Source of the DNA: an uncultured Alistipes sp.
GTDB taxonomy: Bacteria; Bacteroidota; Bacteroidia; Bacteroidales; Rikenellaceae
Direction of reading: 5' to 3'
DNA: 64,000 bases
Assembly: GCA_944321955.1 (NCBI GenBank)
Contig: CALUNG010000001.1
Location: forward strand, 179,087-243,086
Position 1 is the first letter of the stretch, and the number at the start of each line of letters is the position of its first letter. Both the position numbers and the translations under genes were made by a program. Positions 1-8,443 of the stretch are shown in pieces. The notes below the pieces were generated by a model. The model was not told where the DNA came from and did no database searches. It saw only the letters and a program-made list of their open reading frames with translations.

Positions 1-1203
1 TGCCTCGGGGTTGGGAACGTATGCCTTGGCGGCTTCGTAGTCCTCCGGGGTGATGTAGTTCATCAGGTTGTTGATGACCTGCTGGATCTTGTCCGACTCG
101 ATGTTTACCAGACGGGGCGGAATCTTGCCGGTCGTCGGGTCCTGAAGGTCTTTCAGGTAGAGGGGTGATACGTATCCCTCCTGGCTGATGTAGACCATGC
201 AGCCGGTCTTGCCTTCGCTGAAGAGCTTGTAGACGCCCATACCCAGCTCGGAGCAGTATACGAGGTCGTATGCGATAGGAGTCTGGCAACGAACCTCGTA
301 GCCGATCTCTACCGGACGCGACTTGACCTTGATGCCGATCTCCTTGAGCTTCTTCTCGAGCAGCTCGTTGAAGATGTGTGCCTTCGATACCTTGCCGAGT
401 TCGGGGTGTCCATGCTCGTCATAGGTGAAGTGTACGCCCGAGTTCTTGATCTCCTCGTTGCTCAGAGCGTGGAATACGCCCTCCGAGATCATTGCCACAC
501 CGTATTCCACACCCATGATCTTGCGCTTGATGATCGAGGAAACCACGAGGTTGACGATCTTCTCGACCGTGATTTCGGTCTTGTTGAACATCTCGGGAAT
601 AACGATCATCGGGTAGTGGCATGCGGTACCGATACCGAATGCGAGGTGACCTGCCGAGCGGCCCATGGCTGCAACGACGAACCAGTTTGCCGACGTGCGG
701 GCGTCGTTGTATACGGCGCGGCCGATAACCGTACCGCCCTCCTTTGCCGACTGATATCCGAATGTCGGGGTGCCTGCCGGAAGCGGGAGGTCATTGTCGA
801 TGGTCTTGGGCACGTGGATGTTTGCGATGGGGTATTTCTTTGCCTCGAGGAACTTGGCGATGCGGTTTGCCGTCGAAGCGGTGTCGTCGCCGCCGACCGT
901 TACGAGCAGCTTGACGTTGTTCTCCTTGAAGAAGGTGAGGTTGAAGTTCTCCTCGAAATCCTTGTCGGTGGGCTTGAAACGGCTCATCGTGAGATAGGAA
1001 CCTCCCAGATTGAAGATGTAGTCCGCTTTTGCGAAATCGAGATCCTCGTGCTTGGGCGCGGGATTGAACAGACCCGAATAGCCGTAGTGCAGACCGATTA
1101 CGCGATATCCTTTTGCAAGGAATGTCTTGGCGACGCTGGCGACAACCGTATTCATGCCGGGTGCCGGTCCACCGCCGGTGAGAATTGCAATAGCCTCTTT
1201 CAT
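1..1203 (-). CDS. pfp: 6-phosphofructokinase, PPi-dependent type (C-terminus cut by window edge)
   Basis: Read on the minus strand from ATG at 1203; 401 codons stay open to the window edge, so the C-terminus is missing. The N-terminus carries the nucleotide-loop signature LTGGGPAPGMN (residues 8-18). Residues 104-108 are GGDDT where ATP-dependent enzymes have GGDGS (Asp107 replaces the Gly), and residues 132-138 are PKTIDND with Lys133 where ATP enzymes have Gly. In the PFK family these two changes mark use of pyrophosphate instead of ATP, so the reaction is probably fructose-6-phosphate + PPi to fructose-1,6-bisphosphate + Pi, which is reversible and cytoplasmic. Asp136 would be the catalytic base. 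A -7 element lies 43-50 bases upstream of the start. The cofactor assignment is inference from known family rules. Confidence 0.93.
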   Translation of the reverse strand, partial: MKEAIAILTGGGPAPGMNTVVASVAKTFLAKGYRVIGLHYGYSGLFNPAPKHEDLDFAKADYIFNLGGSYLTMSRFKPTDKDFEENFNLTFFKENNVKLLVTVGGDDTASTANRIAKFLEAKKYPIANIHVPKTIDNDLPLPAGTPTFGYQSAKEGGTVIGRAVYNDARTSANWFVVAAMGRSAGHLAFGIGTACHYPMIVIPEMFNKTEITVEKIVNLVVSSIIKRKIMGVEYGVAMISEGVFHALSNEEIKNSGVHFTYDEHGHPELGKVSKAHIFNELLEKKLKEIGIKVKSRPVEIGYEVRCQTPIAYDLVYCSELGMGVYKLFSEGKTGCMVYISQEGYVSPLYLKDLQDPTTGKIPPRLVNIESDKIQQVINNLMNYITPEDYEAAKAYVPNPEA

Positions 1204-1245
1204 TGTATTTGCGGTTTATAAAGTTAAAAATAGAATTTTCCGTCG

Positions 1246-1253
1246 CAAAGGTA
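1246..1253 (-). promoter_or_regulatory. -7 promoter element for the phosphofructokinase gene
   Basis: On the minus strand this reads TACCTTTG, a full match to the Bacteroidetes -7 consensus TAnnTTTG. It would give a leader of about 37 bases before the ATG at 1203. No clear -33 TTTG is visible at the usual distance. Confidence 0.6.
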
Positions 1254-1321
1254 AAAAAAAATAGCGTTGGTTGAATAATGTTCCCGAAAAATGAACGCAT
1301 TGCCGATACAATATCTCGTGA

Positions 1322-1360
1322 CGGCATGACCGTAAGGTCGTGCCGAATGTCCGAAAGGAC
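1322..1360. other. Two adjacent hairpins with GNRA-type loops
   Basis: A 10-bp stem (1322-1331 with 1336-1345, one G-U pair) is closed by the loop GTAA. A second 4-bp stem (1349-1352 with 1357-1360) is closed by GAAA. They lie in the intergenic region between the divergent phosphofructokinase gene and steroid-reductase operon, upstream of the proposed operon promoter. No U-tract follows, so neither is an obvious terminator. The function is unknown. Confidence 0.35.
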
Positions 1361-1433
1361 CAATCTACAGACGCACTCCGGTGAAAAAGAGTACCGAAGA
1401 TGGGCATCCGGTGTTTGGTTTGCGAAAAAATAC

Positions 1434-1441
1434 TATCTTTG
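1434..1441 (+). promoter_or_regulatory. -7 promoter element for the steroid-reductase operon
   Basis: TATCTTTG matches TAnnTTTG. A TTTG at 1414-1417 lies 16 bases upstream, slightly short of the usual 17-23. Transcription would begin near 1447, which excludes an upstream in-frame ATG at 1381 and supports the start at 1474. Confidence 0.55.
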
Positions 1442-1473
1442 TGAAGATTTTTGCAGAACTAATACCTCGCACG

Positions 1474-2235
1474 ATGAGTCTTTTCGACATTTTCCTGATC
1501 GTTATGGCGGTGCTTGCCCTGGTGGTATTCATCGCGCTCTACTTTTTCGAGGCCGGATACGGCTATCTTTTCAATCCCAGGTTCGGCTTTCCGATACCCA
1601 ACAGAATAGGGTGGGTGCTGATGGAGTCTCCGGTATTCATTGCCATGACCATATTGTGGGCCTTGTCGGACCAGACGTGGGCTCCGGCGCCGCTGGCGTT
1701 GTTTCTGATATTCCAGATACACTATTTCCAGCGTTCGTTCATCTTCCCGTTCCTTATTCGCGGCAACTCGAAGATGCCTTTCGGCATTGTGCTCATGGGC
1801 ATGGTGTTCAATACGCTCAATGCCCTGATGCAGGGCGGCTGGATCTTCTACGTGGCTCCGCAGAGCGACTACTATGCCGACTGGTTCTCCAAACCGTATT
1901 TCTATGTCGGGGCAGCGATATTCCTCTTCGGGTTCATCGTGAACCTTCAGTCCGACTACATTATCCGCCATCTGCGCAAGCCGGGCGATACGAAACACTA
2001 CATCCCGCGCGGCGGCATGTTCCGCTACGTCTCTTCGGCCAACTATTTCGGCGAGTTGATGGAGTGGGTGGGCTTCGCCATAGCGTCGTGGTCGTGGGCC
2101 GGCGCCGTGTTCGCATGGTGGACCTTCGCCAACCTCGCACCGCGTGCCAATTCGCTCTACAAACGCTATGAGCAGGAGTTCGGCGAAGAGTTTACATCGC
2201 TCAAACGCAAGAGAATAATTCCATTCATATATTGA
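1474..2235 (+). CDS. Steroid 5-alpha-reductase family protein (3-oxo-5-alpha-steroid 4-dehydrogenase)
   Basis: This is a 253-residue membrane protein, almost the length of human SRD5A1 and SRD5A2, with several hydrophobic segments (residues 5-25, 52-65, 70-82, 104-126, 142-157, 196-215). It keeps the family hallmarks: a Glu in LMESP (residue 51), His83-Tyr84, the NLQSD motif (157-161), RKPGDT (168-173), IPRGGMF (177-183) and ANYFGELMEW (189-198). The stretch after residue 157 is strikingly like SRD5A1 as I remember it. Known members use NADPH to reduce the C4-C5 double bond of 3-oxo-delta4 steroids to the 5-alpha (allo) product. The start at 1474 fits the promoter at 1434. The next gene begins 4 bases after the stop, so an operon is likely. 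The natural substrate (bile acid, steroid hormone or other sterol) is not shown by the sequence. Confidence 0.93.
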   Translation: MSLFDIFLIVMAVLALVVFIALYFFEAGYGYLFNPRFGFPIPNRIGWVLMESPVFIAMTILWALSDQTWAPAPLALFLIFQIHYFQRSFIFPFLIRGNSKMPFGIVLMGMVFNTLNALMQGGWIFYVAPQSDYYADWFSKPYFYVGAAIFLFGFIVNLQSDYIIRHLRKPGDTKHYIPRGGMFRYVSSANYFGELMEWVGFAIASWSWAGAVFAWWTFANLAPRANSLYKRYEQEFGEEFTSLKRKRIIPFIY

Positions 2236-2239
2236 TATT

Positions 2240-3481
2240 ATGGAGAAAGACCTCAAGGAGTCGAAACTCTTTACCCCCTATCGCCTGGGACATGTCACGT
2301 TGTGTAACCGAACCATACGTTCGGCGGCATTCGAATCCATGGGAAAGGATTTCGGTCCCACGCAGCAGCTCAAGGACTACCATGTAAGTGTCGCCCGCGG
2401 CGGAATCGGCATGACCACGCTGGCCTATGCGGCCGTCAACCGCAGCGGTCTGTCGTTCAACAAACAGCTGTGGCTGCGTCCCGAGATTGTTCCCGGACTG
2501 AAGGACATCACAGACGCCATACATGCCGAAGGTGCGGCCGCAGGCATACAGATAGGCCATTGCGGCAACATGACGCACTGGTCTACGGCCGGATGTTTCC
2601 CCGTCGGAGCATCTACGGGCTTCAATCTCTACTCTCCGACCTTCGTGCGCGGCATGCGTCGCAGCGAGTGTGTCGAGTTCGCCAAGGATTTCGGTAAGGC
2701 CGTGCTTACGGCACACGAGGCAGGTTTCGACAGCGTCGAGGTTCATGCCGGTCACGGTTACCTCATATCGCAGTTCCTGTCGCCCTATACCAACCACCGC
2801 CACGATGAATACGGCGGCTCGCTTGCCAACCGCATGCGCTTCATGAACATGTGCCTCGAAGAGGTTATGGAGGCTGCCGCGAAGACCGGTACCGCCGTGC
2901 TGGTCAAGCATAACATGGAGGATGGCTTCAAGCGCGGCATTCAGATCCCCGAGAGCATCGAGATTGCCAAACAGATCGAAAAGTTAGGAGTCGACGGCAT
3001 AGTCCTTACTTCGGGTTTCGTGTCGAAGGCCCCGATGGCCGTGATGCGCGGACGCATACCGACCAAGACCATGAGTTACTATATGCCGTGGTCGTCGTGG
3101 CCGCAGAAGATCGTGGTAAACCTTTTCGGCAACATGATGATCCGCCAGTACGATTTCGAGGAGTGCTACTTCCTCGAGAACGCCAAAAAGTTCCGTGCCG
3201 AACTGAAGTGCCCGCTGGTATATGTCGGCGGCCTCATATCGCGAGCCGGTATCGAACGCGTACTCGATGCCGGTTTCGAGATGGTGCAGATGGCGCGTGC
3301 GCTGGTCAACGACCCGGCCTTCGTGAACAAGCTGCGCGATGGCGACATCAATACCCGTTCGGGCTGCGACCACCGTGACTACTGCATGGCCCGCATGTAT
3401 TCTGTTGACATGCAGTGCTGCCACAACTGCAAGGAGCATATTCCCGACCGCCTCTGGAAGGAACTGAACAAAATCAAGTAG
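2240..3481 (+). CDS. Old-yellow-enzyme family NADH:flavin oxidoreductase, candidate 5-beta-reductase
   Basis: A 413-residue FMN-binding TIM-barrel enzyme. The N-terminus LFTPYRLGHVTLCNR and RSAAFESM are typical of the family. The active-site region reads HAGHGYLISQFLSP followed by EYGGSLANRMRF. The C-terminal tail holds five cysteines (376, 382, 393, 394, 397) in a spacing unlike the usual 2,4-dienoyl-CoA-reductase Fe-S motif, and there is no C-terminal NAD-binding domain as in BaiCD (about 640 residues). It lies 4 bases after the steroid 5-alpha-reductase and 3 bases before a short-chain dehydrogenase. In published bile-acid gene clusters of Bacteroidales an OYE-type protein acts as the 5-beta-reductase of 3-oxo-delta4 bile acids. 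That role here is inferred from context; the flavoenzyme call itself is firm. Confidence 0.88.
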   Translation: MEKDLKESKLFTPYRLGHVTLCNRTIRSAAFESMGKDFGPTQQLKDYHVSVARGGIGMTTLAYAAVNRSGLSFNKQLWLRPEIVPGLKDITDAIHAEGAAAGIQIGHCGNMTHWSTAGCFPVGASTGFNLYSPTFVRGMRRSECVEFAKDFGKAVLTAHEAGFDSVEVHAGHGYLISQFLSPYTNHRHDEYGGSLANRMRFMNMCLEEVMEAAAKTGTAVLVKHNMEDGFKRGIQIPESIEIAKQIEKLGVDGIVLTSGFVSKAPMAVMRGRIPTKTMSYYMPWSSWPQKIVVNLFGNMMIRQYDFEECYFLENAKKFRAELKCPLVYVGGLISRAGIERVLDAGFEMVQMARALVNDPAFVNKLRDGDINTRSGCDHRDYCMARMYSVDMQCCHNCKEHIPDRLWKELNKIK

Positions 3482-3484
3482 CCT

Positions 3485-4291
3485 ATGATACGAGGAGAGG
3501 TCGCTCCGGGAACGAAAACGGCTCTCGTGACCGGCGCTTCGGCTGGAATCGGACGCTGCTATGCACGACGTCTTGCGTCGCTTGGTTATAATCTGGTGAT
3601 CGTAAGCCGTCACGAGGATCGTCTGAACGAACTTGCCGAAGAGATACGCGGACAGCATCCCGTATCGGTTACGGTTCTGGCCATGGACCTTGCCCGCGAG
3701 CAGGCGTCGTATGAACTGTTCGAGGCCGTCAGGTCGCGTGGTATCGATGTCGACGTGCTGATCAACAACGCCGGCATGTTCTCGTTTCTCGACATACTGA
3801 AGACCCCGACGGAGCGCATATCGCGTCTGCTGTTGCTGCATGACATGACCCTTACGCTCAATTGCCGCCTGTTCGGCGAGGAGATGGCACGTCGCGGCGG
3901 CGGGCATATTCTGAACATGTCGTCGTTCTCGATATGGATGCCTTTTCCGGGTCTGTCGTTATACAGCGCCAGCAAATCCTACGTAAAGAGTTTTTCGGTG
4001 GCCTTCTCCAAGGAGGTTCAGGAACTCGGCATAAAGTGTACGGCCGTATGTCCGGCCGGTATCGCCACCGACCTTTACGGCTTGCCGGCTGACTGGCAGC
4101 GTTTCGGTGTGAGAATCGGTGTGCTGATGACGGCGGACCGTTGCGCCAAGAAGGGATTGAGGGCCATGTGGCGCGGACGCCGCAAGTGCGTCCCCGACTG
4201 GTGGAACAAGATCTTCATACCTTTCTGTCTGCTGATACCTTATCCGCTGATGAAACTCATACGGCGCTGGACGGCCCGTTTCCAGAAATAA
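3485..4291 (+). CDS. Short-chain dehydrogenase/reductase, candidate 3-hydroxysteroid dehydrogenase
   Basis: A 268-residue classical SDR. The cofactor loop is TGASAGIG (residues 16-23), followed by Ser41-Arg42 at the end of the second strand, which favours NADPH. NNAG is at 94-97, and the catalytic set is Ser147 or nearby, Tyr160 and Lys164 (YSASK). It starts 3 bases after the flavoenzyme stop and is followed by a strong terminator, so it is the last gene of the three-gene operon. The C-terminal part (about 225-268) has a hydrophobic stretch, as in the 17-beta-HSD12-like SDRs that attach to membranes. Oxidation or reduction of a 3-hydroxyl or 3-keto group on a steroid would complete the pathway implied by its neighbours. 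The substrate and stereochemistry are inferences. Confidence 0.9.
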   Translation: MIRGEVAPGTKTALVTGASAGIGRCYARRLASLGYNLVIVSRHEDRLNELAEEIRGQHPVSVTVLAMDLAREQASYELFEAVRSRGIDVDVLINNAGMFSFLDILKTPTERISRLLLLHDMTLTLNCRLFGEEMARRGGGHILNMSSFSIWMPFPGLSLYSASKSYVKSFSVAFSKEVQELGIKCTAVCPAGIATDLYGLPADWQRFGVRIGVLMTADRCAKKGLRAMWRGRRKCVPDWWNKIFIPFCLLIPYPLMKLIRRWTARFQK

Positions 4292-4300
4292 ACGACAATG

Positions 4301-4332
4301 GCAGGCAACCTCGATGGTTGCCTGCTTTTTTT
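4301..4332 (+). terminator. Rho-independent terminator of the steroid-reductase operon
   Basis: A perfect 10-bp stem (4301-4310 with 4316-4325) with the 5-base loop TCGAT is followed directly by seven T. Confidence 0.92.
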
Positions 4333-4544
4333 GTCGTATCGTCCTGAACAAAAAAGATTCGGCGGCGATACACTTTTTGTCATTATTTGTTAATTTCGCG
4401 CGCCAAAACAGATGTTGTGGGTTATCTCTAAATGTCATAATGTCGTTATTGGTAGGTTGTCAGGTTTTATGGTGCACCACTTGATTTCATCGGATGTGCG
4501 GCTGATGGTCGCCCGGAATCGCGTGTGCATTGAGAGTGAAAAAT

Positions 4545-5735
4545 ATGGAGAACAAAATGACATTGAAAAACTGGTTGCCTCTGATCGGGCTGACCTGCGC
4601 GGCGTTCATATTCAATACCTCGGAGTTCATACCCATAGGTCTGTTGAGCGACATAGCGGCCGATTTTGCCATTACCGAAGCACGTGCCGGAATGATAATA
4701 TCGGTATATGCATTTGTGGTCATGCTGATGTCGCTGCCGCTGATGATACTGGTATCCAAGGTAGAACTGCGCAAATTGATGCTGGTCATAGCATCGCTGT
4801 TCGTGCTGTTTCAGATGCTGTCGGGCATATCGACCGGCTACGGCATGCTCATGTTGTCGAGAATAGGCGTTGCCTGTACACATGCGATATTCTGGTCGAT
4901 AGTATCGCCATATGCCGTAAGGCTTGTTCCGGAGAAGTTCCAGCCGCTGGCTTTAGGAATGATTGCTACCGGCACCTCCATCGCCCTTATCTGCGGCATG
5001 CCGCTGGGACGTATTATCGGACTCTCAATCGGCTGGCGCATGGCGTTCATCTGTATCGGCATCTTCGCGTTCGTGCTGCTCGTCTATATGGCTGCCTTAT
5101 TGCCTAAGGCTCCGAGCCGCGGCGGATTTTCATTCCACAAGTTGCCGGTACTGCTCAAGGATCCGCTGCTCGTGGGACTATATGTCCTGTCGTTCGCCAT
5201 AGCAACATCCTATTATACCGGATACAGCTATATTGAACCGTTCCTTAAACAGGTAGCCGGCATGCACGATGGCATGATCACCACTACGATGGTCATTTTC
5301 GGCTGCATGGGTATTTTGGGCAGCATCTCATTCTCGCGTCTTTACGCCAGAAATCCGTTCAGGTACATGAGTATAGTGTTGGGTGGCGTTACCGTCTGCC
5401 TTTTACTGTTGCGGCCGGCTTCGTATTTCATGGTGGCCGCAATTGCGGTCTGTGCATTGTGGGGCGCTTTCTTTACCGCCTCGAACGTGGTAATGCAGTC
5501 GGAGATAATACACATGTCGCCGCAAGATGCCACTTCGGTGTCGATGTCGATTTTCTCTGGTATATTCAATCTGGGCATTGCGTGCGGTACCTATGTCGGC
5601 GGGTCGGTATGTACCCACATGTCGATAGCCGATATCGGTTATGTGGGCGGCGCCATGGCCCTTGTGACATTCATATACTGGCGCCGGTATGTCATGGCCC
5701 GGTTCCGCAAGGCTCTGCAGCTGCTGCACAGGTAG
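4545..5735 (+). CDS. sotB: MFS efflux transporter, SotB (sugar efflux) family
   Basis: A 396-residue, 12-helix major-facilitator protein. The beginning AAFIFNTSEFIPIGLLSDIA closely follows E. coli SotB, as do VELRKL in the 2-3 loop, SRIGVACTHAIFWSIVSP, and ATGTSIALICGMPLGRIIG in the fifth helix. SotB exports arabinose, IPTG and related compounds in E. coli; the substrate here is unknown. ATG 4545 is chosen over an upstream TTG at 4530; ATG 4557 is also possible. The gene lies beyond the terminator of the steroid operon, so it is probably transcribed separately. A role in exporting products of that operon is conceivable but unsupported. Confidence 0.88.
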   Translation: MENKMTLKNWLPLIGLTCAAFIFNTSEFIPIGLLSDIAADFAITEARAGMIISVYAFVVMLMSLPLMILVSKVELRKLMLVIASLFVLFQMLSGISTGYGMLMLSRIGVACTHAIFWSIVSPYAVRLVPEKFQPLALGMIATGTSIALICGMPLGRIIGLSIGWRMAFICIGIFAFVLLVYMAALLPKAPSRGGFSFHKLPVLLKDPLLVGLYVLSFAIATSYYTGYSYIEPFLKQVAGMHDGMITTTMVIFGCMGILGSISFSRLYARNPFRYMSIVLGGVTVCLLLLRPASYFMVAAIAVCALWGAFFTASNVVMQSEIIHMSPQDATSVSMSIFSGIFNLGIACGTYVGGSVCTHMSIADIGYVGGAMALVTFIYWRRYVMARFRKALQLLHR

Positions 5736-5807
5736 AATGCGAATGATTGGAAGGGCTCAGGAGCATGGGCCCTTTCGCTGTGATAAGAGTTGATAATACG
5801 AAAAAAA

Positions 5808-5833
5808 GCCGAACTTTACAGTTCGGCTTTTTT
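5808..5833. terminator. Bidirectional terminator between the exporter gene and tRNA-Ser
   Basis: GCCGAACT (5808-5815) pairs with AGTTCGGC (5820-5827) around the loop TTAC. Seven A precede the stem and T runs follow it, so it can stop transcription of sotB from the left and of the tRNA from the right. Confidence 0.88.
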
Positions 5834-5838
5834 CTTTT

Positions 5839-5928
<90 letters not shown>

Positions 5929-5956
5929 AAACCTGACTCCGTTCAAAAGAGTGGTG

Positions 5957-5988
5957 CAAATATACAATCTTTTTCTAAAACAAACAAG
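5957..5988 (-). promoter_or_regulatory. Promoter of tRNA-Ser
   Basis: On the minus strand the -7 element TATATTTG (5957-5964) lies 20 bases after CTTG (5985-5988). This matches the Bacteroidetes -33/-7 arrangement and sits just upstream of the tRNA 5' end at 5928. Confidence 0.7.
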
Positions 5989-6198
5989 ACATGCGGCCAA
6001 AAAACTCGAACCTCACAATCTTTCATCTTTGCGTGCCGTTTCCAATGTGCAGATGTATGGTGCGAATCAACATGTCTTCGGGTTGATGCCGTTGCGAATC
6101 GGGCGGATGCAGCCTGCAAAGAGACCTGAGGCCGCAATATCGACGTGCAGGCCATATTATATATGGTGTAAAGAGGTATGGCATTTGCATTTTTTTTG

Positions 6199-6206
6199 TA
6201 CATTTG
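6199..6206 (+). promoter_or_regulatory. -7 promoter element of the suf cluster
   Basis: TACATTTG followed by C matches the consensus fully. It lies 17 bases before the sufB start. A TTTG at 6184-6187 is only 11 bases upstream, so the -33 element is unclear. The rest of the intergenic stretch 5929-6198 shows no other feature. Confidence 0.65.
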
Positions 6207-6223
6207 CAAGTTAATGTACGACT

Positions 6224-7669
6224 ATGGATAAAAAAGAAGCTGACATAATCGGAGAGATTGAGAGTCAGGAGTATAAATACGGTTTTACTTCCGATATCGA
6301 GACCGAGACCATCCCGCGCGGATTGAGCGAGGATGTCGTACGCCTCATATCCAGGAAGAAAGGCGAGCCGGACTGGCTGCTTGAGATGCGCCTGAAGGCT
6401 TACCGTCACTGGCTTACGATGGAGATGCCTACATGGGCGCATCTCGATATTCCGGAGATAGATTTTCAGAACATAATATATTATGCCTCACCCAGAAAGC
6501 GTCCTCAGGTGGACTCGCTCGACGACATAGACCCCGAGTTGAAGCGCACCTTCGACAAGCTGGGCATTCCGCTCGAGGAGCAGATGGCGCTGTCGGGAGT
6601 GGCGGTCGATGCCGTCATGGACTCCGTGTCGATCAAGACCACGTTCAAGGATGTGCTGGCAGAGAAGGGTATCATATTCTGCTCGATGTCCGAGGCGGTG
6701 CGCGACTATCCGGATCTGGTCCGCAAGTATCTGGGTTCGGTCGTGTCGTATGCCGACAATTTCTATGCGGCGCTCAATACGGCCGTATTTTCGGACGGAT
6801 CGTTCTGCTACATACCCAAGGGGGTGCGTTGCCCGATGGAGCTGTCCACCTATTTCCGCATCAATGCTGCCGGTACGGGACAGTTCGAACGTACGCTGAT
6901 CGTTGCCGACGAAGGGGCATACGTAAGTTATCTCGAGGGCTGCACCGCACCGCGTCGTGACGAGAATCAGCTGCATGCTGCCGTCGTGGAGATCGTCGTG
7001 TTGCGCGATGCCGAGGTGAAGTACTCTACGGTGCAGAACTGGTATCCGGGAGACAAGGACGGCAAGGGCGGAATCTACAACTTTGTTACCAAGCGCGGCG
7101 TCTGCCATGAGAATGCACGCCTTTCGTGGACTCAGGTGGAGACCGGTTCGGCCATAACGTGGAAATACCCGAGCTGCGTGCTGTTGGGCGACAATTCGGT
7201 CGGGGAGTTTTATTCGGTGGCCATGACCAACAACTTCCAGCAGGCCGATACGGGTACCAAGATGATACACATCGGCAGCAATACCCGCAGCCGGATCGTG
7301 TCGAAGGGCATATCGGCCGGGCGCAGCCAGAACTCGTACCGCGGCATGGTCAAGGTGGCCAGGGGAGCGGCAAACGTGCGCAACTATTCGCAGTGCGATT
7401 CGCTGCTCATAGGTGACAGGTGCGGGGCGCATACGTTTCCGGTTATCGACAGCCGCAACGCATCGGCCGTAGTAGAACACGAAGCCACTACGTCGAAGAT
7501 ATCCGAGGAGCAGCTCTTCTACTGCAACCAGCGCGGTCTGTCGACCGAGGATGCCGTGGGGCTTATCGTCAACGGCTATGCGCGCGAGGTGCTGAACAAG
7601 TTGCCCATGGAGTTTGCCGTCGAGGCCCAGAAGCTGTTGGCGCTGAATCTTGAAGGAACGGTAGGATAA
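6224..7669 (+). CDS. sufB: Fe-S cluster assembly scaffold protein SufB
   Basis: A 481-residue protein with the SufB/SufD beta-helix core. Recognisable landmarks are [20 protein letters not shown] near residue 200, YLEGCTAP, the internal [21 protein letters not shown] segment, [15 protein letters not shown], and [15 protein letters not shown] at the C-terminal side. SufB assembles Fe-S clusters with SufC and SufD in the cytoplasm, taking sulfur from SufS. It is the first gene of a tight cluster (17 bases to sufC), with a -7 promoter element 17 bases upstream. The length is normal for the family. Confidence 0.97.
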   Translation: MDKKEADIIGEIESQEYKYGFTSDIETETIPRGLSEDVVRLISRKKGEPDWLLEMRLKAYRHWLTMEMPTWAHLDIPEIDFQNIIYYASPRKRPQVDSLDDIDPELKRTFDKLGIPLEEQMALSGVAVDAVMDSVSIKTTFKDVLAEKGIIFCSMSEAVRDYPDLVRKYLGSVVSYADNFYAALNTAVFSDGSFCYIPKGVRCPMELSTYFRINAAGTGQFERTLIVADEGAYVSYLEGCTAPRRDENQLHAAVVEIVVLRDAEVKYSTVQNWYPGDKDGKGGIYNFVTKRGVCHENARLSWTQVETGSAITWKYPSCVLLGDNSVGEFYSVAMTNNFQQADTGTKMIHIGSNTRSRIVSKGISAGRSQNSYRGMVKVARGAANVRNYSQCDSLLIGDRCGAHTFPVIDSRNASAVVEHEATTSKISEEQLFYCNQRGLSTEDAVGLIVNGYAREVLNKLPMEFAVEAQKLLALNLEGTVG

Positions 7670-7686
7670 AAAAGAAAAACAGATAT

Positions 7687-8439
7687 ATGCTTAGCGTAAA
7701 GAATTTGCACGCACGAGTTGCGGACAAGGAAATTTTGAAAGGAATAGACCTCGAGGTCAAGGCCGGGGAGGTGCACGCCATAATGGGCCCGAACGGTTCG
7801 GGCAAGAGTACGTTGGCCTCGGTTCTGGCCGGCAACGAGAAATATACGGTCACCGAAGGCGAAGTGCTGTTCGAGGGACGCAATCTGCTGGAGTTGCCGG
7901 TGGAGGAGCGGGCACGCATGGGACTCTTCCTCGGATTCCAGTATCCGGTGGAGATACCTGGAGTTACGATGGCCAACTTCATGAAGATGGCCGTTGGCGA
8001 GATCCGCAAGTACCGCGGTGAGGAGCCTCTGACGGCTGCCGAATTTCTGCGCATGATGCGCGAGAAGTGCGCCATCGTCGAACTCGATACCAGGATGACG
8101 TCGAGAGCCGTGAATGAAGGTTTCTCGGGCGGTGAGAAGAAGAAGAACGAGATATTCCAGATGGCCATGCTCGAGCCGAAGCTCGCCATTCTCGACGAGA
8201 CCGACAGCGGTCTGGATATCGATGCGTTGCGCATCGTGGCGACGGGTGTGACCAAACTGCGCACTCCGGAGAATGCTACGGTGGTCATCACGCACTACCA
8301 GCGTCTGCTCGACTACATAGTCCCGGATTACGTGCATGTGCTCTACAAGGGCCGCATTATCTATTCGGGCGACAAGACGTTGGCCCTGAAGCTGGAAAAG
8401 GAGGGTTACGACTGGCTCATAAACGATTATAAGGAGTAG
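7687..8439 (+). CDS. sufC: Fe-S cluster assembly ATPase SufC
   Basis: A 250-residue ABC-type ATPase without membrane domain. The Walker A motif is GPNGSGKST near residues 34-42, the signature region FSGGEKKKNEI, and the Walker B region LAILDETDSGLD, all diagnostic of SufC. It drives conformational change of the SufBCD complex. The gene lies 17 bases after sufB and 4 bases before sufD. Confidence 0.97.
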   Translation: MLSVKNLHARVADKEILKGIDLEVKAGEVHAIMGPNGSGKSTLASVLAGNEKYTVTEGEVLFEGRNLLELPVEERARMGLFLGFQYPVEIPGVTMANFMKMAVGEIRKYRGEEPLTAAEFLRMMREKCAIVELDTRMTSRAVNEGFSGGEKKKNEIFQMAMLEPKLAILDETDSGLDIDALRIVATGVTKLRTPENATVVITHYQRLLDYIVPDYVHVLYKGRIIYSGDKTLALKLEKEGYDWLINDYKE

Positions 8440-8443
8440 CGCG

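Noticed and set aside
4545-5735. The MFS transporter as fourth member of the steroid operon
   Set aside because: A perfect terminator separates them, and the protein is closest to SotB-type sugar exporters; no sequence feature ties it to steroids.
5751-5774. Stem AAGGGC/GCCCTT after the sotB stop as a second terminator
   Set aside because: The stem is only 6 bp with a 12-base loop and a short T run; the much stronger hairpin at 5808-5827 explains termination.
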